Position numbers and translations under genes: made by a program. Shown here one piece after another: positions 11,964-22,561 of a stretch of 64,000 nt of DNA. Under the pieces are notes generated by a model. That model did not search any database. It worked only from the letters and a program-made list of their open reading frames with translations, and had not been told where the DNA came from. Each line of letters begins with the position of its first letter. Within the stretch, counting starts at the first letter, position 1. The DNA is taken from NCBI GenBank assembly GCA_022559985.1, contig JAFJTR010000078.1:1-64000 (forward strand). Reading direction: 5' to 3'. Source of the stretch: Parastagonospora avenae f. sp. tritici 18332-5 (Eukaryota > Ascomycota > Dothideomycetes > Pleosporales > Phaeosphaeriaceae).

Positions 11964-12111
11964 ACTAGCGCCTTATACATCTATCCTAGTTAGCGTATAT
12001 TAACAAGATACGCCGCCTTGCTAATTAAACTAACAGAAGGCATAATACTCTAATAGCACCTATTAAGATAAAGCCACAACACGATCTAGCTACTCTATCT
12101 GAGATTAACTG

Positions 12112-12171
12112 ATACTAGGGTTAAGCAGGTGTTTGACCGTTGTACAGTGCAAAAAGCGCGTCGGCAATAGC
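12112..12171 (+). mobile_element. Pogo transposase fragment, upstream part (split by Gypsy element)
   Basis: The plus frame reads VKQVFDRCTVQKARRQ, the stretch preceding the LLIVDG-type segment of pogo DDE transposases. The reading continues at 19531 after the Gypsy element and one copy of ATAGC are removed. The border with the Copia relic, at about 12110, is approximate, and the transposase N-terminus is absent. Confidence 0.65.
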
Positions 12172-12480
12172 TGTAACGAGGTCACCTACTAGTACCGGAC
12201 TTAGTTACTTATGTCCTCCCTCGTTACAGCGATATCACCCCGGATTACCCCGGACACGATTCGGACCTAAGCCTGACTTAGTTCTAACTTAGCTCTCCTT
12301 AGCCTTTATATATTTAAGCTTGCTGTTCCCTAGATGTATATAGGCAGTTTTCTGCAATCCTTTTGTACAAGACCTATAGGTGTTAATTGATCTTAGGTTA
12401 CGGTTCTCTCACGCACTCCCATATGCCTCTAAGTGAGACTACACTAAGTTCGGATCTCTTGTCTTGCCTGCGTTGTTACA
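12172..12480 (+). repeat. Gypsy 5' LTR (309 bp)
   Basis: Starts TGTAACGAGG and ends GTTGTTACA. It pairs with 19217-19525. About a dozen differences are visible between the two LTRs and all are C/T or G/A transitions, so divergence is largely RIP and cannot be used as a simple insertion clock. TATATATTTAAG at about 12306 is a possible TATA region. Confidence 0.95.
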
Positions 12481-15400
12481 TTATTGCAGAAAACTCATCT
12501 TAGCTAGTGACAGCCTCTTAATAATATCGCACTACTGTTTATTTATCCTAATACGCCTCTAATTTAGTTCTAAGGTAAACATAGTTATAACTACTAATTA
12601 TCTAGCGTAGATAGGATTCCAGCAACCTCCTATCGACTAAAGCCTTTAGGTTTAGAACTTGCTGTCCCCTTGCGATAGCATTGCCTTCGGAAAAGCTGCG
12701 TAGATTGCGCTAAGATAGAAACTCAGAGACTATTAAAAACCTACTAGAATCAGAGTTAACTGTTGATGTCTGGCAACCAACTAAAACCCTCGGGTCTAGC
12801 GGGATCTACACGAAGTTTAACTTAGAGAACAACCCCTAGCAAGGGCAAAGCTAAAGCGTTAGCTACAGCCCTTACTAAACCTAACTCTAATTTAGAGTTA
12901 AGCTAGAAAGATAAAACTACTATAGCTAGTATTACTAATAAGCTGCGCAAAGAAATTAAAAGACTTTATGCTTAAATTAGTTAGTTAACGCAAGAACGTT
13001 CTGTCCTACCTACCACAGAATCAGGCCTAACAACCTTAAGATAATCTCACGACACCCCTGCAGTAAGATTCCAGTCTGAGACCCTCTTACTGTCTAAAGT
13101 GAAATTATCTAAACGCATACTAACAATTAATTGCCTTACTAATAGAAAGGAACCTACTTTCTGCTAATAGCAGGCCTTAATTAACGATTAACTAGATATT
13201 AACTCAGATCACTATCAGAGTAAGCGCGCGAGAATGGCCCTAGTCTGGGGACATACGTCTAGTCTAGCAAAAGAGTACCTAGAACCCTAGTACTTATCTA
13301 AATTAGAGGATTAATAGTTTAACGACGCTAAAGAAATAATTAACTTGCTTAAGTTATTTTTTATATCTAGAAATAAGCAAGCAGAAAGCAGGTTAGCTTT
13401 CTACTGTTTACAGATAGAGAAAGGAGAATCCTTCCCCTCCTTTAAAGCAAAGTTTCTAAGCGCAGCTATTAAGGGATCTGTATCTAAATTAGAGTAGTCC
13501 TTCTACCTTTAGGAAAAGATTATACCTTTACTATAGGTACCTAACTTAGGGTTTAGACGCTCCTAGAAAGACGAATTTGCACTAATAGTAGAGCACCTTA
13601 CTGCCTTTAACATAGAGCGGCAAAACACCTCTGTATCTGCTAATTCTAATATAAGTAAAATAACCCCTTACTAACAAAACGCTAACAAGAGACTAGAGCA
13701 TCTTCTGCACTGTTCCGGTACGCAGACTTTAGAACCCTCCCGATCCCAGACTGCGGTTCCGCGTACTACACTGTTCTAATCTAACACTCCTGCCGTCAAC
13801 AGAGCTCCCTCGCTTAACCCCCCTACTTCTTAACTACCTTAGTTATCTAGTTCTTGCTACAACTGTAGTAAGACTAGTTACTTTTCTAAGGATTGCTCTA
13901 TTCCTAGGGTAAGAGAGATTAAAATAGAAGTTAAGAAGCAAGAGTTTGTAGATGCTACTAAAGTCCTTCTAGACTAAGACTAGTTAGGAAACAGAGACGC
14001 CTAGGAAAACTCTCTATCTTAGGCTAGAACAAGTATAACCTAGCTAATATGAACTTATTAAACTTGTTTAGAGGAAAGCACTTCTATATCTTATCTATAC
14101 TTTGCTCTTGCAGATATAGTGTTAAGATAAACTCTCTTATTAATATAGGCGCATAAGGATTCCTATTCTTAAACTTAATAATTACTTAATCCTTATCTAA
14201 ATTATTATAAGTTCCTATCTAATATCTTCTATTTAAGATCCTAGTAAAAGGTTTTTAAGACTATATTTAGACCCTAGTAGACTGTTTTATCCAACTTTAT
14301 ATAAGGATTAACAGTCAAACTATCTATAATTGCCCTTTTGTTATTATAGACCTAGGTTTGCAGGACTGCATTATTAGTATTAAGTAGCTTTAGCAGTTCT
14401 GTCTCTAACTTAATACCTACCGGAACTGTCTCCTCTAGCTAAAAGGATACCCTGCAACTTACGACGCAGCCCCGCCTATCATCATAACCCTGGCATAACT
14501 AAAGTATAACTAGAATGTAGAACTTAACATTGCTTGCTGCGACGCCCTGTAGGAACAAGACAAGGCACGCAGATACTAGAGTCTATTAATTAACTGGATT
14601 CGAGGAATTCTAAAGATACCTAAGCTAAGAGAGATAGTTCCTTGCTCGGCGAACCTAGTTAAGGGTCTAGATCTAATCTGAACCACCTTCTCGCTGTGCA
14701 TTGCTCTTATCTTAGCTAATAGATTATACTTTAATATAAAGTAAAAAGAGAATAAGTTCTTTACTACTACGTTGTATGAAATAGACTACGTAATAGAGTA
14801 TAAACGCTCTATTAGAGATAATACTGACAATTTAGATTTGCTCTAAGACTAGTTACTATCTGTCTACTAGGAGTACTAAGACGTCTTTAGCAAGGCCGCT
14901 GCAGACTAACTCTCTAAGCACTAATTCTATAATTATAAGATTATCCTAACTAAACTGTTGCTAAATGCTTACAGCGCCCTATATAAACAAAGTATTAAGG
15001 AGCTTAAAGCTACTAAGAAATATCTGCAGGATAATTTAGAGAAAGGATTTATTAAGCATAGTTAGAGCCCTTTTGCCTTACCTATCCTTTGTGTTCGTAA
15101 AGCAAATAGTAACCTTAGAGTCTGTGTAGACTATTAGAAACTTAACGCTATTACCTGTAAGGATGCTTATATAATACCTTACATTAACAAGTTATTATTA
15201 AGACTTGCTAAAGCTAAGTTCTTTACTAAGTTTAATATTTAGTCTGCCTTTAATTAGATTTAAATAGACCCTAAATCTGAAGAGTATACTACCTTCTAGA
15301 CTCATTACAGGACATATAAGTATAAGGTCCTCCTATTTAGCTTATGTAACAGTCTAGCTACCTATTAACAGTATATAAACGACGTACTAGTTAACTACCT

Positions 15401-17986
15401 TAATAACTTCTGCATCGCCTACCTAGACGATATTCTTATCTACTCTAAAGACAAGGTAACTTATATCCTCTATGTTAAAAAGGTATCAGAACGACTACGT
15501 AAAGCAGGGCTTTATATAGATATTAAGAAAAGCGAATTCTATGTGAACCGGACTAAGTACCTAGGATACATCCTGACGAGCTAAGGTCTTAAGGTTAACC
15601 CTAGCAAGGTATCTGCCCTACAGGATTAGATACTACCTACGACTGTTACTAGTATAAAGTTATTCCTTAGGTTTGCTAGATTCTATTAACAATTTGTACC
15701 GGAATTCTTACAGATAGCTAAGCTCCTTATTACGCTACAAAGTCCTGCGAAACTATTTATATAGAGTCTTAAGTATTAATAAGCGTTTAACAAAATAAAG
15801 GAAGCATTGCTTACTATCCTAACCTTATACCACTTCCACGCTGAACTTAATACTAGATTAGAGACTAACGCATTAGATAGTGTTATTGCTAGTATATTCT
15901 CTTAAAAGCAGCCTAACGGCAGTCAGTGCCCTATAGCCTTCTATAGCTATTGCCTAACTAGAGCTAAACTTAATTAGGAGATTCATAACAAGGAACTCTT
16001 TGCTATTGTAACTGCTTTCGCAAAGTAGAAAGCTAAACTTGCTTTAATATAGACCTAAATTAAAGTACTTTTAGATTATTGCTCTCTTAAGTATTTTATA
16101 ACTATAAAGGTACTTAACCCTTAACAAGTCCGATAGGCTAAGGAGCTAGCATAGTTTAATTTCCGGATCTTCTATACCCCTAGTAAGGACAACGCCTAAG
16201 CAGATATCCTAAGCTATTATAAGCAGGATATAGAAAATTTAAGGACAGCCTAAGTTAATAACTAATCGCAGGTCCTTTTAGGACTGCACTGATTACACCC
16301 CTAAATTAACGCCGAACTAGCTACGATTTACATTACCTACACTATAGCTTAGATCGTAAGGCTTAACGTTCTTAAGTCTATTAACAAAGCTATATCCCTT
16401 AACTCCCTGCAACTAGTAGAAGCCCTACTTTAGGAGAATCAGACCTCTTTTGTCTAAGAACGAGCTGTGCTGCCTAAACAGTGCTAGATCTAAAACAGAC
16501 TATTACTCTTTAATAACTGCTTGTATATTACTGCTAACTCCCCCTTGTACACTTGCCTTATCTGCGAGGTACACGACTAGATATTGTCTGCCTACCTAAG
16601 CGCTACTAAAACGTACTAGCTGCTGGCATAAAAGTATTATTAGAAGGGCATAGAAGCTACTTGTAAACGCTACGTACGGAACTGCAGTACCTGCTGTAGG
16701 GCACACCCGAGACAGACCCGTATCCCTAGGTTAATTCACCCACTTCTAATTCCTAAAAGGCTAATGCAATATATTTATATTAACTTTAAGGAATTTCCTA
16801 AGGACAAGTCTAGTTACAACATAATTATAGTTATCGTTAACTAACTGTTAAAACAAGCTATCTCTATACCTTGCAACAAGACTATCAACGCCAGAGGTAT
16901 AGCAGAATTGTTCGTTTAATAGGTGTACTGATTCAGCTATACGCCTGAAACTATTATCTTAGACAGAGGCTCTTAGTTTATATCCTGTTTCTAGTCTAAA
17001 TTCTGTTAGATCCTAGGCGTGAAAGTTAAGCTATTAACTACTTACTATAAGGAAACTAATAGACAAACTAAGATTATAAATAAGTATATTAATTAGAGGC
17101 TGCGACCTTTTGTATCCTTCTACTAAGATAACTAGAGTACCCTCCTGCCTTTAATTAATAGAGCCTAGATATCCTTGCTGCACTCTGCAATTAGTATATC
17201 TCTATACTAGATCTTATACAGAAGTAAGCTACAGCAGAGTTAGGATTAGCCTACTTCTTCTAAACATTATATAACTACAGATAAGGTAAACTATAAAGAC
17301 GCCCTAGCCCTTGCTACTAGGATGCATAAAGCTTAGAAAATTGCTAAAACTAACATAGAGAAAGCGCAGGACTGAATAAGATCCGCTGTCAATCAGCACC
17401 GACGCCCAGTGGACTGGACTGTAGGAGATATAGTCTACCTAGATACCCAGAACTTGTCGTCCCCCTGTCCTAGCTAAAAGCTATCTAATAAGTAGATAGG
17501 TTCTTTTAAAGTTATTAAATAAGTAAGAAACTCTTACTAATTAGAACTCCTATCTAGTTCCTAAATCTATAATATCTTTGCACCTAACCTACTGTGCAAA
17601 GATCCTTAAGACCCCTTGCCCAGACAAGAGCCTCTAAGACTACTAGGAACCCTGATTAATAGCGTGGAAGAATAGGAAGTAGAAGAGATCCTCGCTAGCA
17701 AACTATACCGATCTACTCTTAAGTATCGCGTAAAGTAGATTAGGCATAATCTAGACCTAGTTTAGTATAAAGCCTCTAACTTTATAGGATCCCCTTATAA
17801 GTTACGAGAATTCTATAAAACGCATCCGGATTAGCTAGGTCCTCTACAGGCGCTCGACAAATAGATTAAAGCATAAGAAAGAGGTGTAGAAGACATAGAC
17901 TATTTAGAAGATAATTAGGTTAACTAATTACTACTACTAACGTCAGACCTCTCCTCCTTTACGGCCTTGCCGTCGCCCCTGTCACC

Positions 17987-18391
17987 TTGTTTAACCGCCT
18001 TACTGCGGTCCCTCTCCCTCCGACTCGGATAGGTCACTCTCCGACCCCATCTCTCTATCTACCGCCATCCCCTTCCCCACACCCTTCTTCTGGCTCCTAC
18101 CAGAACCACCAGCCTGACCGCCGCCACCGCCAAACGCGCGCGCCACCTGCATCTCTAAGGCGGCAACCTAGCTGTTCAGAACAGAAACCTGCTCAAGAAC
18201 CTGTCCTAGAAGATGATGATTGGCAATTAATAACTCCGGAACACCTAGGTTTTTCTTCTGGGCCCGAGTCACCTGTACGCAGAGACTTAGCGTCCTGGCC
18301 GCCTCCCGAACCTCCGCCAAAGCCGCCGCCTGCTCGTCGTCGCTGTCAGGAAGGCCCTGGTATTCTTCAAAGGTTCGATAGAGGACCTTGA
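17987..18391 (+). other. Proline/arginine-rich ORF in the Gypsy 3' region (134 codons)
   Basis: This is the longest open frame in the transposon block, in a GC-rich patch about 150 bp past the chromodomain-like segment and before the 3' LTR. The translation is low-complexity (PPSPSPHPSS, WPPPEPPPKPPP) with an acidic VLEDDDWQLITPEHLGF stretch. It may be a C-terminal extension of the Gypsy polyprotein or simply a part that RIP changed little. There is no evidence that it is expressed. Confidence 0.35.
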
Positions 18392-18783
18392 ACTCTGCAC
18401 TGGCGTAAACTAGGACCTAGAAGAAGTTAACAAAGCATCACAGACTAGTACTAACTACTTACCGGATTACAAGCTTCCTTTTAGGCAGTGCAGTACTTGC
18501 ACTTCTTAGAACCTCGCGAAGTGAACTCATGATCGACAATACGACCTCTCGCCATAGACTTGATCGCCCGAAGGCACATGACCCGGTGCGCTGCCGGTAG
18601 CGCCCCGACAGGACAGCGTATGGGCATGTTGTGTGTTTTATGTCTATACGGAGTTAGTCGCTGCGACCTATCTAAATAAATAAACGTACGTGTGTAGTAA
18701 AGGATAAGAAGAGAAAGAAGAGACTTAAGGTAGAAAAGATGTCAGCAAACATGAGCGTCTTTATACCCTTAGGACACTCAGAC

Positions 18784-19027
18784 TGTCACGAGGGCCGACA
18801 GGCAGGGAGGATAGGTGCACGTGATCAGTATAATTACTACGGTCTACTAGCAGAACAGAGGCAGGCTTAAAGACAGGACGTAGCTCAAGGAGCTACAACC
18901 AGGATCCTCGGACGAACAGGTTTTATCAGGCGCGAGGCCTGTGCCTCGCTTAGCTAATCAAGCGATATCGATATCGCTTAGCCACCCTACGGGTCCTGAT
19001 TAGCTACTCCAGGCCAGCGCCGTGACA
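18784..19027 (+). repeat. Solo LTR inside the Gypsy element, target duplication CAGAC
   Basis: A 244-bp segment from TGTCACGAGGGCC to CGCCGTGACA is flanked by CAGAC at 18779-18783 and 19028-19032. Only its first and last bases resemble family C. It lies between the GC-rich ORF and the 3' LTR and is the youngest layer here: pogo, then Gypsy, then this LTR. Confidence 0.9.
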
Positions 19028-19202
19028 CAGACTCTAGCATTTACCTTAACATTTAATCTTGCATTCACTTTAACTCTGTCGCAGTTACCTTAACCTTATC
19101 CTCCTACTAACCCCTTATTGTATCTAACTAGATACGGACTTACGTTAATTTAAAGGATAACTTTACTAAATAACCTTAAACAAATAGGGACATTTGTTTC
19201 CT

Positions 19203-19216
19203 AGGGAGGGGGGTAG
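19203..19216 (+). other. Polypurine tract of the Gypsy element
   Basis: A purine-rich run (AGGGAGGGGGGTAG) directly abuts the 3' LTR start at 19217, the position of the plus-strand priming site. It confirms plus orientation. Confidence 0.8.
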
Positions 19217-19525
19217 TATAACGAGGTCACCTACTAGTACCGGACTTAGTTACTTATGTCCTCCCTCGTTACAGCGATATCACCCCGGATTACCCCGGAC
19301 ACGATTCAGACCTAAGCCTGACTTAGTTCTGACTTAGCTCTCCCTAGCCTTTATATATTTAAGCTTGCTGTTCCCTAGATGTACATAGGCAGTTTTCTGC
19401 AATCCTTTCGTACAAGACCTATAGGTGTTAATTGATCTTAGGTTACGGTTCTCCCACGCACTCCCATATGCCTCTGAGTGAGACCACACCGAGTTCGGAT
19501 CTCTTGTCTTGCCTGCGTCGTTACA
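19217..19525 (+). repeat. Gypsy 3' LTR (309 bp)
   Basis: Starts TATAACGAGG (TG changed to TA, a RIP-type transition in the terminal dinucleotide) and ends GTCGTTACA. It is the same length as the 5' LTR and collinear with it. Confidence 0.95.
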
Positions 19526-20738
19526 ATAGCAACTGCTTATTGTCGACTGCTACAGCAGCTACCTTACGCGCGATTTTATCGACTTATGCGACACTAAACA
19601 GGTCCTACTTGCTGTCTTTTTCCCTTACTTAACTCACACGCTCCAGCCGCTTAATGTGGTGGTCTCGCCGCTTTCGAACTACTACTCGCAGGAGCTTAAC
19701 TGCCATTTACACCGCTCGCAGGGGTTAATTAGAGTTTTAAAAAGTGACTTTTTTCTAATATTTTAGGCAGCGTAGAGCGGTACAATAAGGGCCGAGCCAT
19801 AACAAGGAGCTTTAGTGCTACAGGAGTGTGGCCGATGGATGCAGAGGTCATACTAGAACGCTTCAACACCACTACTTCGGAGCAAGACAAGGACCCAGAA
19901 TTGTAGGAGCTCGGTAATAGGGATAGCTAGAGTGATCTGTGAAAGACTATAGACGCTGCAGTTATGGAGAAGGCAAATGCTGAAGGCAAACGCGTCGCTG
20001 CTGCACTGCACTCCCCGCAGGTACAAAACAAGCTCCTCCATCACGGAAACAATGGCTTATGCGCGACGCTCACCACTAAACACAAGCATAAGAAGAATAG
20101 CAAAGCCCTTGACCTGCAGCAGTGCGAGGAGTATCATGGCGGTGCAGTGCTGTGGAGTCCTCGCAAGATTCGAGTAGCGCAAGCGCGCAAGACAGTACGA
20201 CAGCGCGAAAAAGAGGAGAAGCAACTCCAAAAAAGTGAGGCAAAGCAGCTTAAGGCAGCTGCAACACTGTATGAAAAGAAGATGACAGAGGAGGCAAAGA
20301 CGGTGCGGCAACTTACAAAGGAGCACGCGGCAAAGGCTGAAGAACTGGCTGCAGCGCGCGCGCTCAAAAAGCAACAACGCGACGCTGCAACCTCACAAAA
20401 TCTCGCAATAGGGCGAACAAAGGCAAGCGAGCAGCCTTAACCAAGCGCTGCATCAAGATCTACAAAGAAGCGTCGTGTTGTGGGTGCTGAAAGTGGTGCT
20501 GCTCCTGCTCCGCCGCCGCCGGCCCCTCGGCCCAAAACAACGTCGCGCGGGCGCACCATCAACGTCCCGTCAAAATTCAGATAGTGCAAAAGATGCGCAA
20601 GCCTTTACATAGTCATCTGCGGAGAATGCTGACAATAATCAGTTTTGTATATGGTTTTACAGCCTCATTTTTGCGGCTCGCGATTTTGGGTGGGGTGGCT
20701 CACCTAGTGTACTGGCTCACCTTGCGCACGGGCACTGT
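19526..20738 (+). mobile_element. Pogo/Tc1-mariner-type transposon, 3' part of transposase and terminus
   Basis: Continuing the frame from 12171, the plus strand reads LLIVDCYSSYLTRDFIDLC. This is the DDE LLIxDGHxSH region with RIP-type changes. It is followed by LQPLDV-like and GLIRVLKSDFF segments, MDAEVILERF at 19835, and a coiled, Lys/Glu/Ala-rich tail from 19964. A TAA at 20438-20440 (in place of CAA) splits the tail. The same frame then continues to the family end GRTINVPSKFR and a stop near 20583. The terminus has TGGCTCACCT at 20696-20705 and 20713-20722, again 17 bp apart. The element ends near 20738, about 130 bp before the Zn2Cys6 gene. Catalytic residues cannot be confirmed. Confidence 0.8.
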
Positions 20739-20866
20739 AACGTTACCGTAAGCGGACCACGTGCCTCATCGAGAACTTAACAACATTTGAACCGCCTAAG
20801 AATCACATGCCTAAGTAGCAACCCAATCCGATACCATAACTTCAATCGCTTTACATCATAGCTACA

Positions 20867-22561
20867 ATGGAAGATCTAGAACGAAAGCGGCATTGCTGGC
20901 AATGTCGTCGAAACTGCGTAGTTTGTGACTCTACAGAACCAGCGTGCCGGAGGTGTTCTGCAGCTGGTGTCTTGTGTCTTGGATATAGCGATGTTGAACC
21001 CAGACGATTGAGGTGGCTCGCAACTGGGAAAGTCCTGTCTCGAAATCGCAGAGCGAAAAATGCGTATTTGGCTGGACAATCAACCACGGTCGTCAACGCT
21101 TCAGCTCAGGCTTTGGAGCTGAGGGGAGTTAACGGGAACATTACATACATTACACCGGAGCAAGCCGCCTTTTCTGCCTTGTTTCAAGCCGCGGAGTACT
21201 GTAAGTCATGATCGCTGCCGGAGCTACCAGAAGCTAGACACTCACTCGAACCTTCCAGATAATACATGCATTTTAGAAGACCTGACTCCGATACACGAAC
21301 TTGAAAGACATCCTTACATACACTACATCTCGCCTGCACGCCTGAAGGACGCTACATCTGCCCCAGAATTCTTAAGATCCGGCCTTATCTGCATGACCTT
21401 AAGTCACCGGATGAATCGACTTGGCATAGGTCCCAATTCGGGAGCAACAGACTTGACTGAAAAATATTATACTCATTGGGGCATTACAATCCGTTCGCTC
21501 AGTGAGCAGTTCAGCTTGGAGAATTCGTGCACCAGCGATGTAGTCCTTGCGGGAATCTTGACCCTCTTACTTGCCGATGTAAGTCTAGCACTGTGAATAA
21601 AGGTGTAGAAGCTCTGCTAATGTAAATTGCGTGGTCCACAGATCCAAAACGGCGCTCGTATATCGTGGAATCATCACTTCAATGGTATTAACAGGCTTGT
21701 TAGCTTGCGTGGTGGGTTTCGTGCACTGGCCTTGTCGCAAAGTCTGGCCCCGTTAATGAATTGTCTCTGGTTGTACGTAGTCTTACTCCTGCTGCTGGTG
21801 TACTTGCCACAAGTTGGGAACTGATATTTTCATCTAGCATAGGCATCATTGCAAACACGACGTGTCCGGCGTCACACCTCGACTTGTCAACAGTTCCGCA
21901 CGCCGAAACGTCGACCTTCATGCAAGAACACTACCGCTTCGCAACGACACCAACGCAAATGTTTCCTCCAAACCTGCTAGCTGAGGTTTCAAAGACTAAC
22001 TATCTCCGTCTACTAGCGAATAGCAAGCAGGGAATTACGAAAGAGTATCTCTCGGACGAAGCGTACAACATACTGGAGAGTATCGAAGCATTTTCCCCGG
22101 AGGAGTCCGCGCAATCCAAGTTCTCGTCAAAGGAGGACTGGATACGCATCGCGACTTTGTACCGATCTGCGACAGCACTTTACTGCATTCTCTCTTTACA
22201 GAGTTTGTCGATCCTGCCCGTGAACTCGGCGCTGAGGGCTACCTGTGTCACGAATGGGAATGTTCTGCTTAAAAATCTCCCCGAAGGTCTGTCATCCTCC
22301 AGAACCAAGAGATTCATGCTGTGGCCACTGGTACTGCTCGGTGTGGAGGCGGTCCACAGTGGTATGGCGACTCGTGCCTTTGTCTTGAAGCAGCTGCCAG
22401 AGCTGAGCCGGTCTGTTGGCACATCAATGCCCCTAACAGCCCAGAGTGTGCTTCAATCATTTTGGGCATCGGGACTCAACCGCTGGGATGACTGCTTCGA
22501 CAGAAGCTATCCTTTCACAATGCAGATTGCAGTGGATGTCAGCCGAGTATCAACACCGTGA
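20867..22561 (+). CDS. Zn2Cys6 transcription factor, likely pathway-specific regulator
   Basis: The predicted protein has 510 residues from four exons: 20867-21200, 21259-21578, 21642-21772 and 21814-22561. The N-terminus has a perfect C-x2-C-x6-C-x6-C-x2-C-x6-C binuclear zinc cluster (Cys10, 13, 20, 27, 30, 37) with the usual basic RR and VVCD context. The middle and C-terminal parts resemble the fungal transcription-factor regulatory domain, ending WASGLNRWDDCFDxSYPFTMQIAVDVSR. Introns 1 and 2 have good GTAAGT donors. Intron 3 is only 41 bp and ends in AAG, so that junction is uncertain. The gene heads the polyketide locus, and a nuclear, DNA-binding role on it is inference. A transposon ends about 130 bp upstream of the start codon. 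Confidence 0.85.

Larger units (their letters stand above)
6670..12110 (+). mobile_element. RIP-degraded Copia-type retrotransposon, plus strand
   Basis: Degenerate coding pieces occur in Copia order. A gag-like stretch lies at about 6800-7900 and a GAG-pre-integrase piece near 8615-8700 (HKRL, with GHP read as SYP, and an ECNACSKAK cysteine pair). Integrase follows to about 9200, with INFYLY near 8810 and AERLGGVNKEKAR near 9113. Reverse transcriptase lies at about 10260-11750, with NAFVY, EIYMQMPxGY and YVDNIIVAYDK. A C-terminal HLSxLAYINKIRRLAN piece lies near 11990. The frame is rebuilt by removing four solo LTRs (10529, 11037, 11352, 11756). Neither own LTR was found. It is homologous to the minus-strand copy at 362-6240, forming a head-to-head pair. 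Confidence 0.8.
12172..19525 (+). mobile_element. Complete but inactive Ty3/Gypsy retrotransposon (chromovirus-like)
   Basis: The element is 7354 bp with 309-bp LTRs and a perfect target duplication ATAGC (12167-12171, 19526-19530). It inserted into a pogo transposase. The degenerate plus-strand polyprotein shows a gag region, then a CCHC knuckle with its His changed to Tyr (CYNCSKTSYFSKDC near 13855-13900). Reverse transcriptase follows (AYLDDILIYS near 15420), then RNase H at about 15800-16200. Integrase spans about 16560-17400 (CSTCCRAHPRQTR, with TIILDRGSxF further on). A chromodomain-like end sits near 17700-17830. Dozens of TAG/TAA stops show it is dead. The direction is set by domain order and by the polypurine tract upstream of the right LTR. 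Confidence 0.93.

Noticed and set aside
11752..11964. 70-codon minus-strand frame
   Set aside because: It coincides almost exactly with a solo LTR bounded by ACTAG.
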